Positions 43,218 through 52,800 of a stretch of DNA of 64,000 nucleotides are shown here, piece after piece (the first letter of the stretch is position 1; each line of letters opens with the position of its first letter). The position numbers and the translations under genes were made by a program. The DNA is from Chryseobacterium foetidum (GTDB taxonomy: Bacteria; Bacteroidota; Bacteroidia; Flavobacteriales; Weeksellaceae), in contig NZ_JAMXIA010000001.1 of the NCBI RefSeq assembly GCF_025457425.1, positions 1,612,001-1,676,000 of the forward strand, read 5' to 3'. The notes below the pieces were generated by a model that was given only the letters and a program-made list of their open reading frames with translations, had not been told where the DNA came from and ran no database searches.

Positions 43218-43783
43218 ATATCATCAGTGCTTACAAAACAAAACGTGAACCTAATTCTTTTCTTGCATCAGGAGGTTCTGGTAAACCATAAGGAAGCATC
43301 AAGAGTGGTTCAAGCAAAAAAAGTGATCCGTTTACTCTTCTCCCCCCTTATTTTTTAAAGAATGTACCAGATTCCTGATGGAGAGTATAAGCGTTAGCTA
43401 CTACAAATTTTATCAGAATATACAATATTTAGACAAAATACTTTTGCAAATATTTAAAATAATTCTGGCTGCAAAGATATAAAATATGTTTTCACATTAC
43501 CCAAACCATAAAAAAAATGTAATCAAAACAAATAAGTAGCAGCCAAAACATAAATTATGTATTTAAGTAAAAACTAAGACCAAGACTAAAACCCCTTACG
43601 AACACTATAAATCAACAAGTTACATTAAAGATAAAATCAATTGAAAATTTGATTGGTTGTCTTCTAAATTCTCTTTAAAAAAAAGACAACATTTGTAACA
43701 GAAAACACACACTCAAATCAAGAATAAAAACAGCTCTTCAAAATAGAGTTTTTTTTATGCGAGTATTTTTATCTTAAAACCAA
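43218..43783. other. Divergent regulatory region between the AraC-type gene and the first adhesin cassette
   Basis: This 566-base AT-rich region has back-to-back promoter boxes. TACTTTTG at 43439-43446 points right and gives a leader of ~330 bases. TATCTTTG on the minus strand at 43472-43479 points left. An 8-bp stem GTTGTCTT/AAGACAAC (43656-43663 with 43683-43690) lies in the rightward leader, and a weaker CTCT/AGAG hairpin with eight T at ~43735-43757 resembles an attenuator. No small gene is evident. Confidence 0.6.
43472..43505 (-). promoter_or_regulatory. Promoter of the AraC-type regulator
   Basis: On the minus strand TTTG (43502-43505) and TATCTTTG (43472-43479) are spaced by 22 bases and match the Bacteroidota consensus. 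The leader to the start codon at 43217 would be about 250 bases. Confidence 0.55.
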
Positions 43784-44389
43784 ATGATGACTAAAACCAT
43801 ACAGCGAAAATTATTTCGTCAGCTTTTTCCGGCTACAAACAGAGTTTTTTTCTGTTTGGGCTTACTGGTTCATCTCTGTACCTTGCATTTTGCCAATACA
43901 CCTGCAAAAGAAAAAAATCTCGTAAAAACCGATTCTATAACTATAACAACTTCCGGCATTACAGGAAAAATCTTCCTACAAGGTGGTGCTTATATTTGGA
44001 AGTCAAAAAAAACATCGTCCCTAACTTCTTCGTACAAAAAAGAGCAGAAAAAAGAATCTCTAGCGCTATCAAAAAAAACGAGGTCTACAAACCAAACAGA
44101 AACTCCTAAAAGGCAAAACGACACCATTGCAAAAGGCGATGAAAAAGTACTTGTTCCCTCAAGGTCTTCGGGAGTTTCATTTTCTGAAAAAGCACAAACT
44201 GAAAGCCTGGTATTACAGGACAACTCTTCAAATGTGCTTTTAACCAGTGTAAACACAAACTTTTCATTTATCTATACTTTTTTAACAGAAAGAAAAGCCG
44301 GTTTTGAGCTTCCTATAGATCCTGAGCTGGCACCTTTTGCACATATTTTCTGTGTGCGACCTCCACCGGGGTTGAGTAAGAGGGTTTGA
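43784..44389 (+). CDS. Small exported protein with C-terminal RPPP motif, cassette 1 (unknown function)
   Basis: The 201-residue protein has an N-terminal hydrophobic export segment (about 20-38) after a basic stretch. It then has the short motif SGITGKIFLQGGAYI (about 58-72), a Lys/Ser/Thr-rich disordered centre, and a C-terminus ending FCVRPPPGLSKRV. No known domain was recognised. The protein at 48933-49538 has exactly the same length and the same layout: export segment, GI..I.LQG motif, basic linker, RPPP end. Overall identity is low. Each precedes a giant Cys-rich secreted protein, so it is a conserved cassette member rather than a random reading frame. Confidence 0.75.
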   Translation: MMTKTIQRKLFRQLFPATNRVFFCLGLLVHLCTLHFANTPAKEKNLVKTDSITITTSGITGKIFLQGGAYIWKSKKTSSLTSSYKKEQKKESLALSKKTRSTNQTETPKRQNDTIAKGDEKVLVPSRSSGVSFSEKAQTESLVLQDNSSNVLLTSVNTNFSFIYTFLTERKAGFELPIDPELAPFAHIFCVRPPPGLSKRV

Positions 44390-44407
44390 GTCCTTCGACA
44401 GGCTCAG
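44389..44407. repeat. Short dispersed-repeat-like motif TCCTTCGACAGGCTCAG
   Basis: The motif starts at the stop codon of the small cassette gene. From memory it matches a short dispersed sequence frequent in Bacteroidota intergenic DNA. Only one copy is visible in this window. The rest of the 313-base gap to 44703 has no clear promoter or gene. Confidence 0.4.
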
Positions 44408-44702
44408 ACAATGGGTTAGAGAGGTGAGTGCAGAGAGGTAAACTTCTCACAGTTAGGTTCTACTGCATAAGTTTCTTACCTCCGATTCTACTTTTAGATT
44501 CTCATTCTTCTCTAAAGGAAGAGTGCAGAATAAGAAACCGAAATTTTATAAAAAAGAAAGCATAAAAAACGGCTTTCCGGCTTTTGGCCTTCTTCAGATG
44601 AAGAGGGTAAGGAAAGGGCTGGTTTTAAATTAATAAAAAGGGCTGGGCAGGCTGGAAATTACAAGCCGGTACAGCATCTAAGAATAGCAATAATTATATA
44701 CG

Positions 44703-47546
44703 ATGAAGAAAAACAAAACAATTGAAAATCTCGCAAAATGCTGCTTTTCCCTTGCACTTTTTGTCTTGACGCACAGCATGGGATTTGCACAATGCACTAA
44801 TAACGGCATACGTCCTGATGATGGTTTCACGGTACTACCATGGAATTCAGCTTGTAATGGCAGCAACAATGGCTACTTGCAATTAACAGGTATTACAAGT
44901 TCGTCAAATGTACAACCTACTGCAAACAGACCATATTCTGTAAGAATTTTAACTGCAATAGGAGGCGGAATTCATCCGAGCTATCCTACACCTTTTACGA
45001 TTCCGGGGAATGCTACCAACTTTGACATTACCAATTTACCGGCAGGAAATTACGTAATAGACATTGTGGATGCTTGCGGAAATACAAGTGCCGACAAAGC
45101 AGTAACCATCGGACAACCTGCAAATCCGGAATTTTCTATAAGTACGGTAGATATTATCCGGAGAACCACTTCTCCGGGCGGAACCTGCGGAGATACCTTC
45201 CTTATCAAAACACGAGTGGACAGAGCTGCAAACGGGCAAACTTTATCCTTAAATTTTACCAACGGAATTGGCGGAACATTTACACCAACTCCAAGCACTG
45301 TTACTATCCCAAGAACATTTAATACCAGTACTAATTTCAGCGATTTTATTTCGGAAGTGCCTGTTGCTTTTTTTAACAGCGGAGCTATAACTGCAAATGT
45401 GAGTAGTGATTTTTGTGGTAGACCTGTGCAACATAGAAATATTTCATATCCACCGAATTTTCAAGTAACAGGAACAGGAGCGCAAGGAACTGTTCAATCT
45501 ACAGTAAATCCATGTTTGCAGGGTTATAACATTAGCAGATATCTTCGATATGGTACTGAGCCGGTTTCTGTTTCAATTTCAGAAAACGGAAATCCGGGAG
45601 CTGCTTTGGATATTAACGGAAATATTTTAACTTTTACCTATCCTTTAGGAAGTAACTGGCAAGATCCTATTTCTATTTTTAGTGGATTAAAATATGATGT
45701 CACTTACACCATTACTTACACAGATGCTTGTGGTTTAACACAAACTGAAACATTAATGGTTTCTTCTCCAGCAGTTGCTACTGCAGGTTTCACAGGTTGC
45801 GCAGGATCTGCTCCTTTTGCACCATTCATTGATGATGCAGGCTCATTACATGTCAATTTAAGCAATGCTCTTACAAAGTCTTTCCCGATAACATTCACAA
45901 TCAATAGCGGACCATCTACCTGGACTTCTACTTTGGGAGATACTATTGTAAATGTTCCTCTCACATATCCTCAGGTTTATAGTTTTGATGCTCAAAGTTC
46001 AAACGGAACTTACCAATTGGGAACCAATATCAACATTGGAAATCCTTTAAGTGATAACGCCGCAACCAGAGCAAAACAATTTGCACCGGGAACATACAAC
46101 ATCACTTACACCGATGCTTGTGGAAGAACAAATACCTTTTCTACAACGATAAGCAATACCTCAAGTTGTATCATAAACAGCAGTACAAGCTATAAAATCA
46201 GCAACTGTAATTACACCAACGGAAATGTGGATTTAACTTATACTATTGCGCCAAACAACAACGTAAGAAGAGCCCTTTATAAAATAAACAGCGATGCCAC
46301 TGAAACTTTCATAGCAACATTGAATGGCTCTGCTATCCTCCCACAAATTTTCACAAATGTAGAACCGGGAACTTATAAAGTGCGGTTTGGTGGTGTAAGC
46401 GGAAACAACAAAGCAGATTATCCCGGAATTGGTGGTTTAAATGGAATCCCAAGACTTGCCGGAACCAATTATATTTACGAAGAGACCATCGTAGTTGCAC
46501 CTGTCACTACACTTACTTTGAGCAGTCTTGCTTCTTGCAACGGTTCTGTAAACGGAATTGCAGCAGGTGGTCAAGCTCCTTACACTTACACGCTTTACAA
46601 TGCTGCAGGAACAACCGTGGTTCGTCCAACTCAATCAACAGGTTTATTTACAGGGCTTACTGTGGGTACAACCTATCAAATTCAGGCGACAGACGAGTGT
46701 GGGAGAACATTTAATCAGTCAATCACCATAATAAATGACTTACCAACCCCCCAAATTGGAACTGTTGTTCAAACTTCTTGTTCAGGAGCAAATAGTGTTG
46801 AAGTCATAAATCTACCATCAGGAACATGGACATTAGTTGACAGTTTTAATAATTCTGAGATTACGGCGAGTGGTATAACATATATGCTTATAAATCTGCC
46901 TCAAGGAATACATACATTTCATTTAAAGAATAATGTAGGATGTACTTCTGCTGCATCTGCATCTGTTACTATTAATGCCCCATCTACTGTTGCAAATTTA
47001 GTAATTACTAACCCAGCTGCCGTTTGTAGTCCCGCTACTATTGATTTGACAACTTCAAGCATAACTGTAGGAAGCCAAACGGGACTTACATTTACTTATT
47101 ATACAGACGTAGCTGCGACAATGCCTTTGGCAAATCCAAATGCAGTTTCTGTTTCGGGCACTTATTATATTAAAGGAGAAAGCGGAGCGTGTAGCTCAAT
47201 AAAGCCTTTGGTGGTGACTGTTAACAACTGCTTCTGCTACGAAAACCCAGGAACTTCAACAACATCTTCGCCTGTGAAACATGGTATCACGGTACTTGGA
47301 AGAGCAGGAGCAGAAAACGGAAACTGGCCGATGCTTAGAAATTCTGCCTACACCGCATTAGAAAGTAAAACGAAAGGTTTTGTGATTACAAGAAATGCAA
47401 ACCCTGAAACCTCTATCACACAACCTGAAGTTGGTATGATGGTTTTTGATATTGATGCCGATGCAGGTAAAGGATGTCTGAAGATCTACATGGGATCAGG
47501 AGCCGGAGAAGGATGGAAATGTTTCAACACCCAAACTTGTCCTTAA
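44703..47546 (+). CDS. Giant secreted Cys-rich repeat protein, adhesin-like, cassette 1
   Basis: The 947-residue protein has a signal peptide (1-30, GFAQ then CTNNG). The middle is a string of Ig/SprB-like beta repeats, each ending near a D-[AE]-CG motif: VDACGNTSADKAV, YTDACGLTQTETL, YTDACGRTNTFST, TDECGRTFNQSI. Paired cysteines in each suggest disulfides. The last ~108 residues (from CFCYENPGTST) form a distinct module with LESKTKGFVITRN, VGMMVFD and EGWKCFNTQTCP. No T9SS type A or gliding-type (type B) tail was found, so the export route is open. The module is almost identical in the 1192-residue paralogue and resembles the halves of the 189-residue protein encoded 66 bases downstream. Confidence 0.85.
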   Translation: MKKNKTIENLAKCCFSLALFVLTHSMGFAQCTNNGIRPDDGFTVLPWNSACNGSNNGYLQLTGITSSSNVQPTANRPYSVRILTAIGGGIHPSYPTPFTIPGNATNFDITNLPAGNYVIDIVDACGNTSADKAVTIGQPANPEFSISTVDIIRRTTSPGGTCGDTFLIKTRVDRAANGQTLSLNFTNGIGGTFTPTPSTVTIPRTFNTSTNFSDFISEVPVAFFNSGAITANVSSDFCGRPVQHRNISYPPNFQVTGTGAQGTVQSTVNPCLQGYNISRYLRYGTEPVSVSISENGNPGAALDINGNILTFTYPLGSNWQDPISIFSGLKYDVTYTITYTDACGLTQTETLMVSSPAVATAGFTGCAGSAPFAPFIDDAGSLHVNLSNALTKSFPITFTINSGPSTWTSTLGDTIVNVPLTYPQVYSFDAQSSNGTYQLGTNINIGNPLSDNAATRAKQFAPGTYNITYTDACGRTNTFSTTISNTSSCIINSSTSYKISNCNYTNGNVDLTYTIAPNNNVRRALYKINSDATETFIATLNGSAILPQIFTNVEPGTYKVRFGGVSGNNKADYPGIGGLNGIPRLAGTNYIYEETIVVAPVTTLTLSSLASCNGSVNGIAAGGQAPYTYTLYNAAGTTVVRPTQSTGLFTGLTVGTTYQIQATDECGRTFNQSITIINDLPTPQIGTVVQTSCSGANSVEVINLPSGTWTLVDSFNNSEITASGITYMLINLPQGIHTFHLKNNVGCTSAASASVTINAPSTVANLVITNPAAVCSPATIDLTTSSITVGSQTGLTFTYYTDVAATMPLANPNAVSVSGTYYIKGESGACSSIKPLVVTVNNCFCYENPGTSTTSSPVKHGITVLGRAGAENGNWPMLRNSAYTALESKTKGFVITRNANPETSITQPEVGMMVFDIDADAGKGCLKIYMGSGAGEGWKCFNTQTCP

Positions 47547-47612
47547 TTTTAAACTAAACCTTCACTATTCCCTCTTCTATATGAAGGAGAAAGTGAAAAA
47601 TGAATTACTACA

Positions 47613-48182
47613 ATGAAAAAAATATTAATTACAATAACACTGGGTGCTTCTCTTATAACTTATTCTCAAATCAGAATCGGAGGCACTAACTCTATTACCG
47701 GACTAACGAATGACACATCTGTTCTTCTGGAATTCGGCACAGACAACAACAAGGGAATAATTTTACCTTATGTAGAAACAGTTCCTACGGGAGCAAACAA
47801 CTCTAAAGGCGGAACAATGATTTTTGATGTTTCTGCAAATGGACAATACAAAGTAAAGGTCAAAAACGAAAATTCCGGATGGACAGATCTAAGCGGACAA
47901 TCCGGATATTCTACCGCTGTTGCCAATATTGTAAAAACACCGCAAGCATTATTGACAGATAATCCAGAAGCGAAGGCAATAATCGGTAATTCCAGTACAA
48001 CCACAGAAGGGGTTTTGGTTTTAGATTCGCCAGATAAGGCAATGATTTTACCAATTGTGTCTGACTACACAGCCATAAAAGATCCTTCCCCAGGAATGAT
48101 TGCTTTTCTAAAAGGTACCACTTCAGATAAGCACCGCCTAATTGTTTTCAACGGGGTACAATGGAGTTTTTGGAAACCATAA
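47613..48182 (+). CDS. Exported two-module protein, cassette 1
   Basis: The 189-residue protein has a signal peptide (about 1-19, TYSQ). Two related halves follow. Half A (about 25-95) reads LLEFGTDNNKGIILPYVE, GGTMIFDV and SGWTDLS. Half B (about 118-189) reads LVLDSPDKAMILPIV, PSPGMIAFLKG and VQWSFWKP. Each half follows the pattern acidic/Leu strand, KG-x-[IL]-L-P, a Pro/Gly turn with MxxF, and an aromatic end. This pattern recurs in many secreted Bacteroidota proteins. The same pattern forms the C-terminal module of the large protein upstream, suggesting that they pack against each other. It is ~90% identical by eye to the product of 53522-54091. Confidence 0.85.
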   Translation: MKKILITITLGASLITYSQIRIGGTNSITGLTNDTSVLLEFGTDNNKGIILPYVETVPTGANNSKGGTMIFDVSANGQYKVKVKNENSGWTDLSGQSGYSTAVANIVKTPQALLTDNPEAKAIIGNSSTTTEGVLVLDSPDKAMILPIVSDYTAIKDPSPGMIAFLKGTTSDKHRLIVFNGVQWSFWKP

Positions 48183-48201
48183 ACAAATAACCAATTCAGT
48201 T

Positions 48202-48260
48202 AACCTTCGGCATATGCGCTTTTGGAGTGTAATACAATATTCAACCGCCGAAGGTTTTTT
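48202..48260 (+). terminator. Long-loop hairpin after cassette 1
   Basis: AACCTTCGGC pairs with GCCGAAGGTT around a 35-base loop and is followed by T's. A related but decayed sequence (CTTAGGCATG... CCGAAGGTT) follows cassette 2 at about 54109-54158. Confidence 0.7.
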
Positions 48261-48330
48261 AAACGGATAAAATAATCAAGAGAATAATTTCAAAGTTATA
48301 GCCACTTTTTTCATAACATTTCTGATACTT

Positions 48331-48490
48331 ATTCGATAGACGTGTTTATAAATTGTGTTTTTATAAAACAAAGGCAGAGAAGCGCAGCGATCTTACATTA
48401 AACTACGGCTATAACTAATTATTTAATATCTGCCTAAGTTTTCATCTTAGGTGTCTTCGGCTGGATCATCAGCCGAAGTTTTTTTTTTGA
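48331..48490 (+). ncRNA. Candidate structured RNA or 3' element downstream of cassette 1
   Basis: After the first hairpin comes a stretch with nested pairings: AGGCAGA (48372-48378) with TCTGCCT (48429-48435), CCTAAG-TTTTCAT-CTTAGG (48433-48451), and CTTCGGCTG-GATCAT-CAGCCGAAG (48455-48478) followed by ten T. A diverged counterpart lies after cassette 2 at 54221-54369, including GAAGCGCAGCGATCTTA versus AAAGCGTAGAGAGCTTA. The final hairpin alone is a very good terminator. Whether the whole region is a separate small RNA is unproven. Confidence 0.45.
48455..48490 (+). terminator. Strong terminator closing cassette 1
   Basis: A perfect 9-bp stem CTTCGGCTG/CAGCCGAAG with loop GATCAT is followed by a run of T. 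Confidence 0.9.
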
Positions 48491-48818
48491 AAACAACGAA
48501 TCTGTTTTACGTAAAAGTTGATTACAAAATGATTTACCAGTCTTTTTTATCACAATATTATTCTGGAATTTAAAGCATTTTCAAAAATCTGTTAAATCAC
48601 AAGGATGTGCTTCTTTGTATTTTTTTTGATATCAGCAGATTAGTCAAGTAGAACAGTATTCTCTTTATATGTGTTTATCCTTTCAGCAGTTCAGTGTAGC
48701 GATGATCTCAGATACTATATTGCTTTAATGTGATGCACAGTAAAGAGTGATATCTTCATTCAAAAACAAAAACATTAAAACATTAAAATCCGGAAATCGC
48801 AGATCTCTGCATAATAAG

Positions 48819-48850
48819 TTTGTTTTATCAAACAAAAAAAGATATTTTTG
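48819..48850 (+). promoter_or_regulatory. Promoter of cassette 2
   Basis: TTTG at 48819-48822, a 20-base spacer and TATTTTTG at 48843-48850 make this one of the best Bacteroidota-type promoters in the window. The first gene starts about 80 bases downstream. Confidence 0.75.
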
Positions 48851-48932
48851 CACCCAAACACAATCAAAAATTAATATTAAAAACCAGGAATATACCACTG
48901 GTACTATAAAATATTAATTACGAACACAATTG

Positions 48933-49538
48933 ATGCGAAAAGTTAGTTCAGACATCCTATTCTTCGATGTTAGTGACGATCTGCTACATAAGACCTGGTT
49001 TTATGTTGTTTTATTTGTGTGTATCTGTTCGCCTACGGTATTATCAGCTGAATTTTCTTCTTACACCTCAAAAAATATTGCTGCAAGTGATTCTTTACAG
49101 ACTTCTTCGTCAAGTAAAGGCATCATTACTTTGCAGGGGGCTGTTACATTAGTCGATTATACGGTTCCAGTTACTGAAAAGACTTATTTTTCGAAAACAC
49201 GCATTGATAAGACTCCTACCACCAGGAAAAGGCAGAAATTTACTGTAGAAAAGATAAAAATTAACGGTAGTCAAAATCTAAAAGTAAAAAATTCTTTTAA
49301 GGATAAATACAAAAGTTCTCCATCTACATTTCTATACTCTTCCCCAATTTTCAAAAACGCAATTTCAGTAGCGCAACAGGTTAGATTGGCACTGGAACCT
49401 CTTGATAAAATTTCTATTTATATATACTCCATCTTCAAAGAAAAAAATAAATATAAATCTATTGATGGCGAAAAATACCAGGTAAACTTCAATACATTTT
49501 ATACGCGGCCACCTCCTTTTTTTGGAAAATATGTATGA
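48933..49538 (+). CDS. Small exported protein with C-terminal RPPP motif, cassette 2 (unknown function)
   Basis: With the ATG at 48933 (a TTG lies just before it) the protein has 201 residues, exactly as in cassette 1. It has an export helix (about 22-38, FYVVLFVCICSPTVLSA), the motif KGIITLQGAVTLV (about 62-74), a Lys-rich centre, and the end FYTRPPPFFGKYV. No domain was recognised. Shared order, length, motif and position before a giant secreted protein make it a paralogue of the 43784-44389 product despite low overall identity. A function such as secretion helper, anchor or regulator of the adhesin is possible but unsupported. Confidence 0.75.
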   Translation: MRKVSSDILFFDVSDDLLHKTWFYVVLFVCICSPTVLSAEFSSYTSKNIAASDSLQTSSSSKGIITLQGAVTLVDYTVPVTEKTYFSKTRIDKTPTTRKRQKFTVEKIKINGSQNLKVKNSFKDKYKSSPSTFLYSSPIFKNAISVAQQVRLALEPLDKISIYIYSIFKEKNKYKSIDGEKYQVNFNTFYTRPPPFFGKYV

Positions 49539-49880
49539 CTGCACACACATCTCCTTAATCAAATAAAAATCTTATCACTTTTATAGTTTTGCTACAGGAA
49601 ATTTGTGATAGTGACATCTTTTGAACCTGGTTAAACTACACATACTGCGATACAAGAATTGATCCTGCTGCACTTTTAACTAAAGACAGGTATCGGAGAA
49701 TTGTATTAAAAGGTTTGCGAGGTCTAAATTTCTCACAATTTAAACTATTCATTTGGTTTTTTTAACAGAGGTGGGGAACAATCTTAATTCTGCTCATAAT
49801 GATGAAAGTGAAGGCATTACATATTTGAAAATGATTACAAATGATTAAAAAAATACTAAAATAAAAAATACAAATACACA
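49539..49880. other. Gap between small and giant genes of cassette 2
   Basis: These 342 bases are AT-rich and show no strong hairpin, promoter box or coding sequence. The corresponding 313-base gap in cassette 1 is not similar in sequence, so this is a rapidly evolving spacer. Confidence 0.5.
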
Positions 49881-52800
49881 ATGAGGAAATCAATAATTTG
49901 GTTTGCAGCCTGTCTCTTCCTGCTATTCTCGGAATATGCGAATGCGCAATGCGATACAGCTGGAAACGGAAATTTAAGCACGGTGACTACCGCCAATACA
50001 TGTAATGGAAACGGATCCATTACGGCTACATTTACCAATAGTACAAACGCTGCAATACAGCTAATAAAGGGAGGTTCAATACTTCAGTCGGTAGTGGCTC
50101 CTACGAGCCCTTATACTTTTACAAATTTACAGGCAGGATCTGACTATGAAATAAAGATAGTCTGCTCTGAGAATAATTCTGTAGTTTATTCTGCCAACTC
50201 AGGCGTAACCATAGCACAGAATTATAATCCTATATCAAATGCTGACATCAACATTTCAAATGTCTGCACTAGCTTTAGTACTGGAGGAAGGTTTACAATC
50301 AGCAACGTTACAGGAGGTAATGCGCCCTACCAATATTCAGTTGTTTTAAATAATGAAGCAAATTATGCTGATGCATTAAGTTCATATTCAGCCAGCAATG
50401 CGAAAGATGTTACGGAGTTTGGAACTTACCAGATACGTATAAAAGACGCATGTAACAATTACTCTACGTTTACTCGTACTATTTCGCCAAATCTTCCCGC
50501 TTACAGTTTTAACTGGAGACCTAAGAAAATTTGTGGAACCAATACTGCGGAGGGCTACTTCTGGTATGCCAATACAACAGGCGCCAGCTCAACGACTCTT
50601 ACGGACGGAAACATCACATCCTCGGGAGGAGTAAAACTTTTGATTAAAGCTGACAATGCCTCAGGTGCAGTTCTGTTTAACGGAACGTATACTGGCGCTC
50701 CCTTTGTATATACTGAAAGTCCAACCCATGTCTACTATGTGGAGGCCACAAATTCATGTGGTTTGGTAAGCACTTATACACATAATCTCAATGGAGGAGA
50801 TTATCCCGAATTTGATAAAATTAAGGCTGTGGCATCCAATGCTGGATGCGGAGCTTCATCAACAATGATAATTTCTGCAGATACTAATATTTCTTATTGG
50901 AGATATCCCATCACGGTATCAGTAAGAAGCCAGCCCTCAGACACAGAAGTTTACATTAATTCTTCTGTTGCAGAATGGTCTTCCTGGTCAACTCCTGGTT
51001 TACCTTTAGGTAACTATTCAGTTACATATACAGATCAGTGCGGAGAAAGTTTTACAGAATATGTTACAAACCCTTCATCGGCTGGCACAGCGGTACTAAG
51101 TGTACATGATTTCAGAAAATATCACTGCGGCTCTATCGGACCGCTTACACAAACAGGAACAACTCAGCTCCTGGTGAAAATTGAAGGATATCTTCCGGAC
51201 AGAGCTAATGCTGTTGTAACCATTACAGCAGGACCTTCAAATGTGGGGGTGAATGCAAATATGATAGATAACCTGTATTGGGGGTGGACAAATATGTCAC
51301 CGGGTAACTATACTATATCCTATACATCATGCGGAGTTACGAACACTGCAAATGTCAATATTCCTTCCTCTGGTGGACACTTACTGACGCAAAGCCTCAG
51401 TTCTACAGCTAAGTCTTTCTGTACACAGGGTGGAACGATAAATTCTAATAAAATTTACACGGGAGCATATTCAAATTCTGTACAGCTTTTAAATGCTTCC
51501 GGGACGGTAATCGATACAAATGCTACCGGTATTTTTAACAATATTCCTGCAGGAACTTACAGTACAAGGCTTCGCGTGAGCTCATGTAATGGTAACGTGT
51601 ATTATGTTGCAGGAAATACAGTCACTATTACCAACCAAACCACAGGACCAATGATTTCTGCCTCGGTAGGAGTGATTTGCGAAGACGTCAATAGTAACCC
51701 TTTGGCTACGGGTACTGCATACATTGATCTTAGTGGTGTTGCACCTTATACCTTACAATACAGACCACAAGGCGGCACTGCTTGGACAACCATTTCCAAT
51801 GCGCCGTCATTCAATGAAATATCCGGCCTTACCGCCAATACCATTTATGATTTTCTTCTTTCTGACGGTTGTGGTGGAAGCTACAGCACAAGCATTCAGA
51901 TTAAGACTATGGGTGCCCTCAGTACAGTTACTAATGCTCAGCCTTGTAATAATGCGCCATATGAACTTTCGATGCCTTACTATGCAGGAGCAATATACAG
52001 ATGGACTAACAGTGCAGGGACAGTAGTTTCAAACAGCCGATTTTATTCGATTGCAAACTATACCAACGCTTACAATGGTTCGTATACCTGTCGAATTACC
52101 TGGTCAGACTGTGTGACCAGATATGCAACTGTAATCTTAAACAGTATGCAATGCGGACAGCCACTCAACAATTGTGGTTTAACAGATACTGACGGTGACG
52201 GTATAGGCGATCTATGCGACGCCGATGATGATAATGACGGTATTTTAGATACAGACGAATGCACTGTGGATTTGGTTGCCACCTTTGCGCCAAATAACTT
52301 TACAAGTGTAGATTCTTCGGTACCAGGCTCAACATCAAACAGCAACAAGTTTTTAACCATAAGACCTTCTGATTTCGGATTTACAACCTTGGGAGCAACA
52401 AATGTAAGCGGAACACATGATTACAGCAGCTTCTTCGGATTGCCTACGGGCTCTGTAATCGTAGAAGTTACCCACGGAAATGTGCATCCAACAGCTAATA
52501 CCTTTTACACAACAGCCCTCACAGATAAAACGAATATTAAATTTAGAGGTTCAGTAGGACAATTCGTAACGTTTAATCATGGTATGCAGTATATAGGTTT
52601 GCAGGAAAGAGGTTTTGAATTTGTAGGACAAACCATCAACGGTATTACTCCCTTCACTGTACAGCCAACAGGGGGGAATTGGGTAAGTGGAAGTACTGGA
52701 CAGTATTATTATGTGAGACATACAGTAAATTCAACGGAAAACGCACCGCTTTTCATGGCAACGGCTAACAGCCAGATAATGAACAAAGAAGTTATTGTTT

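Noticed and set aside
47220..47546. T9SS sorting domain at the end of the giant cassette proteins
   Set aside because: Neither the PNP-type type A pattern nor the gliding-associated type B pattern is present; the end belongs to the shared KG-L-P type module. A less known sorting type cannot be excluded.
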